This document shows, piece by piece, positions 27,200-36,523 of a DNA stretch of 64,000 nt. Position 1 is the first letter of the stretch; each line of letters begins with the position of its first letter. The position numbers and the translations under genes were made by a program. The DNA is from Paraglaciecola marina (lineage in GTDB: Bacteria; Pseudomonadota; Gammaproteobacteria; Enterobacterales; Alteromonadaceae). The notes beneath the pieces were generated by a model that searched no databases, had not been told where the DNA came from, and saw only the letters and a program-made list of their open reading frames with translations. Where the stretch lies: assembly GCF_004360155.1 (NCBI RefSeq), contig NZ_ML178721.1, positions 62,001-126,000 on the forward strand, written 5' to 3'.

Positions 27200-27463
27200 T
27201 TATTTATCTTCTGACGCATCACCCAGTAAGTTAAGTTGTGGTGAAGGGTTATCAAGTGATTTTTTACGCCTTGTATTTTGTTGTGCACGCCTTTTTCTAA
27301 TGCCGCAGGCTTTGACGATTTTACTTTGCACGTCTTGTTCTAATTTTGTCCAGTGTAAACGTTCGTCTCTGGAGCGATAGCAACCTAAACAAAATCCCTT
27401 TGGCCCTGATTGGCAAACGCCAATACATGGGCTAGTAATTTCAAAGATTTCAATCTGCTTCAC
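27200..27463 (-). CDS. DUF1289 domain protein
   Basis: 87 residues. The conserved part SPCIGVCQ...GFCLGCYRSRDERLHW, with its four spaced cysteines, is the DUF1289 signature and probably binds a metal. The rest is a basic, low-complexity tail (RKRRAQQNTRRKK). The function is unknown. It lies 21 bases after a PepSY-domain gene on the same strand and could share its transcript. Confidence 0.8.
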   Translation of the reverse strand: MKQIEIFEITSPCIGVCQSGPKGFCLGCYRSRDERLHWTKLEQDVQSKIVKACGIRKRRAQQNTRRKKSLDNPSPQLNLLGDASEDK

Positions 27464-27484
27464 TATTGCCTCAGGTGTTATTGG

Positions 27485-28183
27485 TCAAAAACGTTTACGG
27501 TATTTGAGTTTAGCATACCAAGGTTTTAAGACTGAAAAATAGACAAGTATTAAACCTGTTAAGGTAAACAGCAGAGATAAACCTGCTGCTCCAATCAATA
27601 AGGGATGATTAAAGTCTTCACGGTCTTGGTAATCCATAATGTGTAACATCCAGAAAAAATCATACAGACGCCAAATGTCACTGCGTACCGAGACTATTTT
27701 TCCAGATTGTGGGTTGATATAAAAACTCGTGTGTATCCAGTCGTCGAAGTTGACTTGATACATTGGCAGATTTAAATGTCTAACCTCAAAAGGAATGGTT
27801 TTTAGATTTATGACGGTTTTAGCCTTTGCACCCTTAGCATGGCGAGACTCAGCTAACGCCAGAATGTTCGCCTGGGTAAGATATGGAGCGGGTTTTCCTG
27901 TAGAAGGGTTTAGCCAGTATGTTTGTCCTTCAATGTTTACTGCTTCTAGTACCCAGTTGTTTTGACTTAATTTCCAGCTCAGACTTTGCCATTTAGAGAG
28001 TGATATATCGTTTGTAACTACAGGCTTTTTAAGATTTTGTTTTAAGGTAGGCAGTAGCAAGTGTTTACCCCGTACATTTTCAATAGGAAATGCACTCATT
28101 ACCACGCCGCCACTTATCCAAAGTAGGATCTGTATTCCTATCAGACAAGCTATCCATTTATGTAGTTTTCGCCAAAATTTCAT
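27485..28183 (-). CDS. PepSY-type inner-membrane protein
   Basis: 232 residues. One membrane helix near the N-terminus (CLIGIQILLWISGGVVMSAF) and another near the C-terminus (LIGAAGLSLLFTLTGLILVY) bracket a periplasmic region with PepSY-like strands (TYWLNPSTGKPAPYL and SFYINPQSGKIVSVRSD). Such proteins are often inner-membrane partners of siderophore reduction or respiratory processes, but the exact role is unknown here. It precedes DUF1289 in the same direction and follows the M13 peptidase after a terminator. Confidence 0.75.
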   Translation of the reverse strand: MKFWRKLHKWIACLIGIQILLWISGGVVMSAFPIENVRGKHLLLPTLKQNLKKPVVTNDISLSKWQSLSWKLSQNNWVLEAVNIEGQTYWLNPSTGKPAPYLTQANILALAESRHAKGAKAKTVINLKTIPFEVRHLNLPMYQVNFDDWIHTSFYINPQSGKIVSVRSDIWRLYDFFWMLHIMDYQDREDFNHPLLIGAAGLSLLFTLTGLILVYFSVLKPWYAKLKYRKRF

Positions 28184-28200
28184 CTGACTCTCAAAGGCTG

Positions 28201-28226
28201 AAAAAAGACCGCATGATTGCGGTCTT
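28201..28226 (-). terminator. Intrinsic terminator of the M13 peptidase gene
   Basis: On the minus strand AAGACCGC-AATCAT-GCGGTCTT is followed by a T run (the six A's at 28201-28206 on the plus strand). It sits between the peptidase stop and the start of the PepSY gene. Confidence 0.85.
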
Positions 28227-28252
28227 GTTGATTTATTACTGCGGGAGTTAAA

Positions 28253-30319
28253 TTACCAAATTTTCACTCTGTCTTCTGGCTTAATGTACATAGCGTCACC
28301 TTCTTTTACATCAAAAGCCTTATAAAAAGCATCAACATTGCTGGCGATGCCGTTTACACGATATTCGCCAGGTGAGTGTGGGTCACTCAATAATCTTGCT
28401 CTTAATGCATCTTCGCGGTATTTGCTACGCCATACTTGGGCATAACCCATGAAGAAACGTTGGTCACCGGTTAATCCGTCGATAACGGGCGCTTCTTGGT
28501 TCTGAAGTGACATCTGGTAGGCTTTGTATCCTATAGTAACACCTGATAAATCGCCTATGTTTTCACCTAAGGTTAGCGAGCCATTTACGTGCTGTCCTTC
28601 GATTGGCTCAAACTTGTCAAACTGGGCTACTAGGTTTTGACCTAATGCATCAAAAGCTTCTCTGTCTTGCTCTGTCCACCAACTACGTAGATTACCGTCG
28701 CCATCATATTTTGAGCCTTGATCATCAAAACCATGCCCCATTTCATGACCAATTACGGCACCAATGGCACCATAATTAACGGCATCATCGGCGTCCATGT
28801 TAAAAAATGGCGGTTGTAAAATACCCGCTGGGAAGACAATTTCATTCCGTATCGGGTGGTAATAAGCATTGATAGTTTGTGGCGTCATGCCCCATTCTGA
28901 TGTATCAACGGCTTTGCCAATTTTGTTTACTTCATAAAAGTGATCAAAGCGTGAATAACGTAAATAGTTGCCCACTAAGTCATCTGCGCGGATTTCTAGT
29001 TCAGAGTAATCTCGCCATTTGTCTGGGTAACCAATTTTAGGGGTAAAGGCTTCTAGTTTTTGCAGCGCCGCTTTTTTGGTTTCTGCGGTCATCCAATCTA
29101 GTTGTTGAATGCTTTCTCCATACGCTTTCGTCAGGTTGGTAACTAACGCATCCATTTTGGCTTTTGCTTCAGGCGTGAAATGCTTTTCTACATATTGTTG
29201 TCCTAAAACTTCACCAAGTACACCACTGGTAGAGGCTACTGCACGTTTCCAGCGAGGCTGTTGTTCTGGAATGCCATTTAGAGTGGTGGAGTGAAAAGCA
29301 AAATGTAAATCCACAAAATCTTGACTTAAACGAGGGGCGTAAGTGTCCACTAAATTGTAGGTTAGGTAGTCTTTCCAGGTTTGTAGACTATGAGAAGCAA
29401 AGATATCGGCTACTTTTTCGAAATAAGGCATGTTTCTGACAATTACGTCTTGTACTTGTCCTATACCACCGACCTCTGCGTAGGCATTCCAATCAAAGCT
29501 GCCAAGTAAAGCATTAACTTGGGTCGCAGTTTGCTTGTTGTAATTTTTTTCTGCGTCACGGCGCTCAACACTAGAAATATGGCTAGCCGCTATGTCTTTT
29601 TCTAACGCCATTATATGACTGGCTGCATCAGTGGCAGATGAGTGCCCTGTTTTTGCTAATACGTCAGCTATGTAGGCCTGTGTCGCCGCTCGGAAATTAA
29701 CAAACTTCTCATCTTCTTTACTGTAATAGTCTCTATCAGGCAGAGTTAAACCGCTTTGATATAAATACAGTGCCTCGATAGTAGGATTTTTGGCGTCTGG
29801 GGTATTGTAGTAGCCAAATGGGCCAGCCACTCCTAAAACATAAAGTTCCCCAAACATTTTAGATAACTGTTCCATGCTTTCTATAGCATTTATGTCATCT
29901 AATATCGGCTGTAATGGCGTTAGTCCCAAGGTATTTACCAACTCAACATCCATATAGCTATTGTACATGTCTCCTAATTTTTGAGAGTTTGAGCTTTTCT
30001 CTGCGGTACTTTTTGCTGCGTTTTGGATCAAGATTTTAAGATTGTCTTGTGTGTCGTCATAAAGAACATTGAAGACTCCGTAGCCTGATTTATCTGATGG
30101 TATCTCTGTTGTCTTTAGCCATTCGCCGTTTACGTGCCTAAACAAGTCATCTTGAATACGAACTGTGTTATCAATAGCCGTTAAATCAATGCCTGAGGTG
30201 AGTGGAACTGCCGCTTCTGTTACGCTTGGTGCTGACTCTTCTTTGGTTTCTGGTGGAGTACATGCACTAAGTCCTAGCGCAATACTGACTCCTAATGCTA
30301 GTAAATTAACTTTTTTCAT
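28253..30319 (-). CDS. M13 family zinc metallopeptidase (PepO-like), lipoprotein
   Basis: 688 residues of the neprilysin/PepO group. The signal peptide ends with a lipobox (LGLSAC, Cys about 20), so it should be lipid-anchored in the envelope. The zinc motif is IGHEMGHGFDDQG (about 524-528), with the third ligand in LGENIGDLSGV and the NAYYHPIRNEIVFPAGIL motif of the substrate pocket upstream. These enzymes cut short peptides. The ATG at 30319 is preceded by a GGTAGACAG stretch. It is divergent from the GH3 beta-glucosidase. Confidence 0.95.
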   Translation of the reverse strand: MKKVNLLALGVSIALGLSACTPPETKEESAPSVTEAAVPLTSGIDLTAIDNTVRIQDDLFRHVNGEWLKTTEIPSDKSGYGVFNVLYDDTQDNLKILIQNAAKSTAEKSSNSQKLGDMYNSYMDVELVNTLGLTPLQPILDDINAIESMEQLSKMFGELYVLGVAGPFGYYNTPDAKNPTIEALYLYQSGLTLPDRDYYSKEDEKFVNFRAATQAYIADVLAKTGHSSATDAASHIMALEKDIAASHISSVERRDAEKNYNKQTATQVNALLGSFDWNAYAEVGGIGQVQDVIVRNMPYFEKVADIFASHSLQTWKDYLTYNLVDTYAPRLSQDFVDLHFAFHSTTLNGIPEQQPRWKRAVASTSGVLGEVLGQQYVEKHFTPEAKAKMDALVTNLTKAYGESIQQLDWMTAETKKAALQKLEAFTPKIGYPDKWRDYSELEIRADDLVGNYLRYSRFDHFYEVNKIGKAVDTSEWGMTPQTINAYYHPIRNEIVFPAGILQPPFFNMDADDAVNYGAIGAVIGHEMGHGFDDQGSKYDGDGNLRSWWTEQDREAFDALGQNLVAQFDKFEPIEGQHVNGSLTLGENIGDLSGVTIGYKAYQMSLQNQEAPVIDGLTGDQRFFMGYAQVWRSKYREDALRARLLSDPHSPGEYRVNGIASNVDAFYKAFDVKEGDAMYIKPEDRVKIW

Positions 30320-30582
30320 CTGTCTACCTGTTACACGGAGTAATGAATTTACTCTCGATTTTAATCGGGGATTTGCCGCGGCATTTTACTGCCTGGTTTA
30401 GTGTTGTGCAAAAGTAGCCTGAACTTAAGTGTCAGAAATTGTTTCTATATCTGTATTGCGTCATTATTTTATGGATAAATGTCAAAAGGATTACTTAACC
30501 CCTGTTAGGTTGTAAGTAAAAAGTACAACTATTTCACTTTGTTTTGGTCAAAAGACTTATACATGTTTCAAAATAGGCCCCT

Positions 30583-32967
30583 ATGAATTTTTGTATTAAA
30601 ACTAGTTACTGTGCTTTAGTCTTTTTATTCTCCCAGTGTATACACGCTAACCCAACTATGTTTAGTGATGTAATTAACCCTAATAGCAATCAAGAACTGT
30701 CTCAAAATGATTGGCGAAACAGTAGTCTCTCAATGGATAAGTTTATTGATGATTTACTGGAGAAGATGACCTTAGACGAAAAGATAGGACAGCTTGATTT
30801 ACAAAGTGGTTATAGAGGGGTAACAGGTCCGTTTGTTAACGCAGCTTACGAACAACAAATTAGAAATGGCAATGTCGGGGCTATTTTTAATGCCTATGGG
30901 GCGGAATTTGGTAAACGCTTACAAACAATAGCCGTAGAGCAAACTCGCTTAGGCATTCCGATTATCATGGGTCATGATGTGATCCATGGTCATAAAACTA
31001 TATTCCCTCAATCTATTGGTGAAGCTGCCAGCTGGGACTTAGAAGCCATACGGTTAAGTGCGAAAATTGCAGCTAAGGAGGCGTCTGCTGACGGTATAAT
31101 GTGGACCTTTGCACCTGTGGCAGACATAGTAAGAGACCCACGATGGGGGAGAGTGTCAGAAAGCGTAGGAGAGGACCCATTACTAACATCTGCTATTTCG
31201 GTGGCCAGAGTCAAAGGTTTTCAAGGAGAAGATATCAGCCTAGATGACACTATCATGGCCACTGCTAAGCATTTTGTCGGTTATGGCGCATCTCAAGCTG
31301 GCAGAGATTACAATTCTACAGATATATCTGAACATAGTTTGTGGAGCCTTTATTTACTGCCTTTTAAAGCTATGTTAGATGCAGGGGTGACCACATTTAT
31401 GACAGGTTTTAATGATTTAAATGGTACGCCGGTTACGGGGAATCGCTATTTACTTGAAGATGTACTGAGAGATAAATGGGGGTTCAAAGGGTTTGTTGTA
31501 ACTGACTACACCGCAGTTAAGGAGTTAGTGGCCCACGGTTATGCCAAAGATGAAAAGCATGCCGCTCAGCTTGCCTTTAATGGTGGGGCAGATATGGATA
31601 TGGTGGGCCAAACCTACCTAAAATATCTGAAGCTATTAATCGAAGAGAGAAAGGTTTCTGAGGCTAGGTTAAACGGTGCGGTAAGACGAATTCTTGAAAT
31701 GAAGTGGCGTTTAGGTTTATTTGCAGATCCTTACCGTTATCATGATGATAAGCGCGCCGCTCAGCGCATTCTTACAAAAGAAAACCTCGCCGCAGCTAAC
31801 GATATGGCAAGACGCTCTATGGTGTTATTAAAAAATCATAATCAAACCCTACCTATTGATACTAAAAAAATTAACAGTATTGCACTTATTGGTCCGTTAG
31901 CTGATAACCGCTATGACATGATTGGCAATTGGGCTGGAGCGGGTGACCGTGGAGCGCAACCGGTAACTGTCAAAGAGGGACTTGAAAGTATACTCGGTGA
32001 AGACGTCACCACACGTTATGCCAAAGGAGCCACTCACTCATATTTGTTATCTCATACGGGTATGTCTTCACTCATGGACATAGATGTCCCGGTTTCAGGT
32101 CAGACTGTACAAGATTTACAAACTGAGATAGATGAAGCTCTTAAGATTGCAAAAGAGTCTGATGTAGTGGTGATGGTTCTAGGTGAAGACCAAAGAATGT
32201 CTGGCGAAGCCTCTAGTCGCACAGAGTTAAGTTTACCCGGAAACCAACAAGTACTAATGGAAGCTCTACGTAGCTTGAACAAGCCCCTTATTTTAGTGGT
32301 GATGAGTGGTCGACCCAATGATTTAAGGTGGGCTGACAGTAATGTTGATGCCATTTTACATGCTTGGTATCCGGGCACTATGGGCGGGCAAGCTGTGGCT
32401 GATGTATTGCTAGGTAAATACAACCCAGCGGGCAAGTTACCTATGACATTTCCAAGAACAGTGGGGCAAGTTCCGCTATTTTATAACCACAAAAACACTG
32501 GGCGACCAATAGGCTCTGCTAATCCGGCTCATACGCCTGCAGAATATACTTCCCGTTATGATGATTCTCTCAATTCCCCTCTATACGCTTTTGGTCACGG
32601 GCTAAGTTATACCCAGTTTGAATACAGCCCTCCAATATTAAGTAGCGAAAAATTAACGCCTAAAGGTGAACTGACTATAACGGTACAGGTAACAAATATT
32701 GGTGATAGAAAGGGGGAGGAAGTCATTCAGCTGTATACACATCAAAAAGTGGGGTCAATTACTCGTCCTATAAAAGAGCTCAAAGGTTTTCAGAAGCTAG
32801 AGTTTGCACCTGGAGAAACCAAAAATGTTAAGTTTACCCTCACCCCTGCCGATTTAGCGTTTTTCAGAGCTGATATGACTTGGGGGACAGAGCCTGGAGA
32901 GTTCGATGTTATGGTTGGAGGCGCGTCTAATCAAGTTCAGACCCTAGCTTTTACTCTAACAGATTGA
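30583..32967 (+). CDS. bglX: Periplasmic beta-glucosidase, glycoside hydrolase family 3
   Basis: 794 residues with strong similarity in order and motifs to BglX. The signal peptide ends near SQCIHA. The N-terminal TIM barrel includes KIGQLDLQSG, DVIHGHKTIFPQSIG, APVADIVRDPRWGRVSES and the catalytic Asp308 in VVTDYTAVKEL. The second domain includes ALIGPLADNRYDMIGNW and the acid/base region GEDQRMSGEASSRTEL. A fibronectin type III-like domain closes the protein (from about 690, ITVQVTNIGDRKGEEV). It removes terminal beta-glucose from oligosaccharides in the periplasm. No transporter or regulator for sugars adjoins it. Confidence 0.93.
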   Translation: MNFCIKTSYCALVFLFSQCIHANPTMFSDVINPNSNQELSQNDWRNSSLSMDKFIDDLLEKMTLDEKIGQLDLQSGYRGVTGPFVNAAYEQQIRNGNVGAIFNAYGAEFGKRLQTIAVEQTRLGIPIIMGHDVIHGHKTIFPQSIGEAASWDLEAIRLSAKIAAKEASADGIMWTFAPVADIVRDPRWGRVSESVGEDPLLTSAISVARVKGFQGEDISLDDTIMATAKHFVGYGASQAGRDYNSTDISEHSLWSLYLLPFKAMLDAGVTTFMTGFNDLNGTPVTGNRYLLEDVLRDKWGFKGFVVTDYTAVKELVAHGYAKDEKHAAQLAFNGGADMDMVGQTYLKYLKLLIEERKVSEARLNGAVRRILEMKWRLGLFADPYRYHDDKRAAQRILTKENLAAANDMARRSMVLLKNHNQTLPIDTKKINSIALIGPLADNRYDMIGNWAGAGDRGAQPVTVKEGLESILGEDVTTRYAKGATHSYLLSHTGMSSLMDIDVPVSGQTVQDLQTEIDEALKIAKESDVVVMVLGEDQRMSGEASSRTELSLPGNQQVLMEALRSLNKPLILVVMSGRPNDLRWADSNVDAILHAWYPGTMGGQAVADVLLGKYNPAGKLPMTFPRTVGQVPLFYNHKNTGRPIGSANPAHTPAEYTSRYDDSLNSPLYAFGHGLSYTQFEYSPPILSSEKLTPKGELTITVQVTNIGDRKGEEVIQLYTHQKVGSITRPIKELKGFQKLEFAPGETKNVKFTLTPADLAFFRADMTWGTEPGEFDVMVGGASNQVQTLAFTLTD

Positions 32968-33038
32968 TGAGTTGATAAAACACGTGTGGTTTTTGTTTGC
33001 TTTTAAGAAGTGTAATTTGAATAAATAGGAATATAAAA

Positions 33039-33488
33039 ATGAATAGGTTGCTGCTTTTAGGTTTAGTTTTTTTGAATATTAGTTTTACGGCATCTGCTAG
33101 CGAAGGCTTAATACGATATGAAAGTCCCTATTCAGTGGATGAAACTATGGCTCGATTTAAAAACATAGTGCTTGGAAAAGGCTTTACTGTGTTTTCTGTC
33201 ATAGATCATCAGCAAAATGCCGCTAAGGTAGGATTAGAACTCGAGCCAACTCAAGTCATATTGTTTGGTAACCCTAAAGTGGGTACGCGCTTGATGCAAT
33301 GCGCTCAAAATACTGCCATCGATTTACCACAAAAAGTGTTGATAACAGAAGATGAAAATAAGGTGTGGTTGGCTTATAACGACCCTAGCTATTTGAAAAA
33401 TCGTCACCTTATAAAAGGCTGTGACTTGGTTATTAACAAAGTGTCTGGGGCGTTAAGTTCGTTTTCAAAAGCAGCCATCGCAAAGTAA
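33039..33488 (+). CDS. Secreted DUF302 domain protein
   Basis: 149 residues. A signal peptide (LLLLGLVFLNISFTASA) is followed by one DUF302 domain: YESPYSVDETMARFKNIVLG, GFTVFSVIDHQQNAAKVG and ILFGNPKVGTRLMQCAQN, where the N-P-x-x-G-T segment is typical. The function of this family is unknown. It lies about 70 bases after bglX and 126 bases before a small lipoprotein. Confidence 0.85.
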   Translation: MNRLLLLGLVFLNISFTASASEGLIRYESPYSVDETMARFKNIVLGKGFTVFSVIDHQQNAAKVGLELEPTQVILFGNPKVGTRLMQCAQNTAIDLPQKVLITEDENKVWLAYNDPSYLKNRHLIKGCDLVINKVSGALSSFSKAAIAK

Positions 33489-33614
33489 AGAGTAAAGGTA
33501 TTAACCGCTATTTAAGGCTAATTTGCACATTGTTTCCTTACTTACGCCTGAAATTATTTTAACTTCAGATGTCTGACCTACTGTCATTAATATTATTTTA
33601 GTAGGAGCCAATTT

Positions 33615-34031
33615 ATGAAACATAGTAAAATAATTTGCTTTATTTGTTGCTTAGCGCTCACATCTTGTGCCATTGGTCCTGGTGGACGTAGAGGTGGTTC
33701 GATACATGGCCACGTGCGAGCGGGTGGCTCAGGGGCCGCGCTTATTTTAGGGGCTGGGGTGTTAATAGGCACCATTATAACGTCATTGCCAAAAAGACAT
33801 GTTGCCGTTAAAGATGATCTATATTTGTCTGATGGTGTGTTTTATAAACCTACACCTTCTGGATATGTAGCCGTTGCCGCCCCAATAGGGACATGGGTGG
33901 CTACTATCCCTAAACAGCACGATGTCGTTCACATTAATAATTATGAGTACTTCAGAAGTCACTCAACTTGGTATCGATATGACTTCGATAAAGAACAATA
34001 TCAAGTGGTCAGTAATCCCTTTGATAATTGA
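33615..34031 (+). CDS. Small lipoprotein, DUF6515-like
   Basis: 138 residues. The N-terminus has a lipobox (LALTSC, Cys18). A Gly-rich segment follows, then VLIGTIITSLPKRHVAVKD, and a repeated Tyr-rich motif (LYLSDGVFYKPTPSGYVAVA; YEYFRSHSTWYRYDFDKE) as in DUF6515 proteins. It is probably a surface or periplasmic lipoprotein of unknown function. The ATG follows AGGAG. Confidence 0.7.
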   Translation: MKHSKIICFICCLALTSCAIGPGGRRGGSIHGHVRAGGSGAALILGAGVLIGTIITSLPKRHVAVKDDLYLSDGVFYKPTPSGYVAVAAPIGTWVATIPKQHDVVHINNYEYFRSHSTWYRYDFDKEQYQVVSNPFDN

Positions 34032-34110
34032 TACTAAGGGGCAAAGTGTCTGTAATTTAGTTTTGTCTAACGCATAAGGAGCTTAGTCATAGCCTAAGTT
34101 CCATTAACAA

Positions 34111-34863
34111 TTACACTAAAGCTTTAAATGTCACTGTATATTCAGCTAAGTCTTGGTAAGCAATTGTGGTTTCAACGTCAAAGGCCATGTCTAACACACC
34201 TTTGAATGACCCGGTAATAATCACTTCACCAGCTTCAAAGCTAACGCCCCGTTTAGTCATATAATTGATTAACCATACTAGCCCGTCAATGGCTCGAGGG
34301 TTGGGGTGCTTACCATCTAGTACTTGAGTACCGCCTTTTTGAGTCACACTAAGTTGTACTGTACTTAACTCGATTGCCGTGGCTTTGTCTACTTCTGGGC
34401 CAACAAACACGCCTTGATTCACCATACAATCGGCTAAGCTATCGGCAAACTCTTTATCTGAATCATCAGCATAACGGCTCTGTATTAACTCTAAGGCCAT
34501 GTGTGTACTGCCGATTGCGTCAATAATTTCAGTGTCTGTATAACCACTGCTGTTTGGTCCAAGGGGCCGAGCTAAGACAAAGCCAATCTCAGGCTCTACC
34601 CGGGCCACGCCATTATCTGCGTATAATTCAATAGTATTCGTGTCTTGTTGTACATCAAAAATTGGGGCGACGACTATTTTTCCTTCTGCAGGTGGTAATA
34701 AGCACTTCCAACCTTTTACCTTGTGTAGTTTGGCCATTTCACCTTGAATAGCTAATGCATCGTCATTGCTAGTTGGGCGGATTGATTCATCTAAGCAAGG
34801 GGCTTTGGTACCTGCTTTACGGCGGCTAAGCAGTTCTTTGGCTGCTGTTTCAAAACTATTCAT
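34111..34863 (-). CDS. 2-keto-4-pentenoate hydratase/FAH-like family protein
   Basis: 250 residues related to 2-oxopent-4-enoate hydratase and oxalocrotonate decarboxylase (the fumarylacetoacetate hydrolase superfamily). Recognisable parts are IGFVLARPLGPNSSGYTDTE with Glu as likely metal ligand (ARVEPEIGFVL), ALELIQSRYADDSDKEFADS and GEVIITGSFKGVLDM. The family needs Mg or Mn. The physiological substrate is unclear since no aromatic catabolic genes adjoin it. It lies downstream of lpd but a strong terminator separates them. Confidence 0.8.
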   Translation of the reverse strand: MNSFETAAKELLSRRKAGTKAPCLDESIRPTSNDDALAIQGEMAKLHKVKGWKCLLPPAEGKIVVAPIFDVQQDTNTIELYADNGVARVEPEIGFVLARPLGPNSSGYTDTEIIDAIGSTHMALELIQSRYADDSDKEFADSLADCMVNQGVFVGPEVDKATAIELSTVQLSVTQKGGTQVLDGKHPNPRAIDGLVWLINYMTKRGVSFEAGEVIITGSFKGVLDMAFDVETTIAYQDLAEYTVTFKALV

Positions 34864-34895
34864 TTACCTTCTCCATGTATGTGTTTGTTTAGATA

Positions 34896-34921
34896 ATAAA
34901 AAAGGGCCAATAGGCCCTTTT
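34896..34921 (-). terminator. Intrinsic terminator of lpd
   Basis: On the minus strand AAAGGGCC-TATT-GGCCCTTT is followed by a run of T (A's at 34898-34903 on the plus strand). It closes the pyruvate dehydrogenase operon. Confidence 0.9.
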
Positions 34922-34942
34922 AAACATGTTAAACACTAGGTT

Positions 34943-36373
34943 TTACTTCTTCTTTTTAACGGCTTTAGCGTTAGGTAAATCAGTAATTGAGCCTTCAAAG
35001 ATCTCAGCAGCTAAGCCGATTGATTCGTTAAGTGTAGGATGAGCATGAATGGTTAAGCCTACATCTTCAGCGTCTGCGCCCATTTCAACGGCAAGACATA
35101 CTTCACCTAACATTTCACCAGCATTGATACCGACAATTGCACCACCTAAAACACGGCCAGTTTCTTTGTCGAAGATCATTTTAGTTTTACCTTCGGTGCG
35201 GGCAGATGCGATAGCACGGCCAGATGCAGCCCAAGGGAAGTTAGCAACTTCAATTTTTAAGCCTTGCTCTTTTGCTTCACGCTCTGTAACACCAACCCAA
35301 GCCATTTCTGGATCGGTATAAGCGATTGAAGGAATACAGCGAGGGTCAAATACGTGTTTCTTACCAGAGATAACTTCGGCAGCACAATGTGCTTCGTGTA
35401 CCGCTTTGTGAGCAAGCATAGGTTGACCAACAACATCACCGATAGCGAAGATGTGGTTAACGTTAGTACGTAACTCGTTAGTTACATTGATGAAGCCACG
35501 CTCATCTACTGCAACACCGGCTTTTTCTGCATCGATTAGTTTACCGTTAGGCTTACGGCCAACAGCTACTAGGATCTTGTCGTAACGAACTTGTCCTTCC
35601 GGTGCATTTTTACCTTCAAAGGTAACGTACAAACCGTCATCTTTAGCTTCAACTGCAACCACTTTAGTAGACAACATGATGTTGAATTTTTTCTTGTTGT
35701 AGTTGGTGTAAACTTTAACTATGTCTGCATCAGCAGCAGGCACTAGTTGGTCAGCAAATTCAACTACAGAGATGTTAGAACCTAAAGCGTTATAAACCGT
35801 ACCCATTTCAAGTCCGATAATACCGCCACCTAGTACTAACATTTCTTCCGGAACGTCTTTAAGTTCTAAAGCACCAGTTGAATCAATAACACGAGGATCA
35901 TCATTTGGGATGAAAGGTAAATCTACAACCGATGAACCCGCTGCGATAATAGCGTTATCAAAAGCAATAGTGGTTTCTTTGCCGTCATTACCTGCAACCA
36001 CTACTGTTTTATCAGATGTGAATTTACCGAAACCATAAACTGTGGTGACTTTACGGCCTTTAGCCATGCCGCCTAAACCACCAGTTAATTGACCAACTAC
36101 GCTTTCTTTCCAACCACGAATTTTGTCTAGGTCGATTTCTGGTTTGCCAAAAGTCACACCGTGAGAAGCCATTGCTTCTGCATCGTCGATGACTTTAGCT
36201 ACGTGCAATAGGGCTTTAGAAGGAATACAGCCTACATTTAAGCAAACACCACCTAGTGTTTCGCGGCTTTCTATTAGTACTACATCTAAACCTAAATCTG
36301 CAGCTCGGAACGCTGCTGAATACCCACCAGGTCCTGCACCTAATACTACTACTTGAGTTTTAATTTCGCTCAT
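34943..36373 (-). CDS. lpd: Dihydrolipoyl dehydrogenase (E3)
   Basis: 476 residues. E3 reoxidises dihydrolipoamide of the pyruvate and 2-oxoglutarate dehydrogenase complexes, passing electrons to NAD through FAD and a disulphide. The FAD motif is VVLGAGPGGYSAAFRAADLG, the redox disulphide GGVCLNVGCIPSKALL, the NAD-binding loop VLGGGIIGLEMGTVYNALG, and the C-terminal His-Glu pair is in HAHPTLNESIGLAAEI. The length matches E. coli Lpd. The gene follows aceF after about 150 bases that include a hairpin, so it can be read through from aceF and probably has its own promoter, as in E. coli. Confidence 0.97.
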   Translation of the reverse strand: MSEIKTQVVVLGAGPGGYSAAFRAADLGLDVVLIESRETLGGVCLNVGCIPSKALLHVAKVIDDAEAMASHGVTFGKPEIDLDKIRGWKESVVGQLTGGLGGMAKGRKVTTVYGFGKFTSDKTVVVAGNDGKETTIAFDNAIIAAGSSVVDLPFIPNDDPRVIDSTGALELKDVPEEMLVLGGGIIGLEMGTVYNALGSNISVVEFADQLVPAADADIVKVYTNYNKKKFNIMLSTKVVAVEAKDDGLYVTFEGKNAPEGQVRYDKILVAVGRKPNGKLIDAEKAGVAVDERGFINVTNELRTNVNHIFAIGDVVGQPMLAHKAVHEAHCAAEVISGKKHVFDPRCIPSIAYTDPEMAWVGVTEREAKEQGLKIEVANFPWAASGRAIASARTEGKTKMIFDKETGRVLGGAIVGINAGEMLGEVCLAVEMGADAEDVGLTIHAHPTLNESIGLAAEIFEGSITDLPNAKAVKKKK

Positions 36374-36486
36374 TTGAACCTCAAATTATCCTGTTATGAC
36401 AGTATGTATGGCTATATCTCTTAAAAGAGTGTGTAAACCATACACTGTGAATAAATATTTTTTAACTTTATTTATGCTGTTAAGCA

Positions 36487-36516
36487 AAATCGATAACACT
36501 TATATGTTATCGATTT
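36487..36516 (-). terminator. Hairpin between aceF and lpd
   Basis: AAATCGATAACA and TGTTATCGATTT form a long perfect stem around a short loop, eight bases after the aceF stop on the minus strand. The stem is AT-rich with a short T stretch, so it may be a partial terminator or attenuator that lets lpd be expressed at a different level from aceEF. Confidence 0.5.
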
Positions 36517-36523
36517 GTATTTT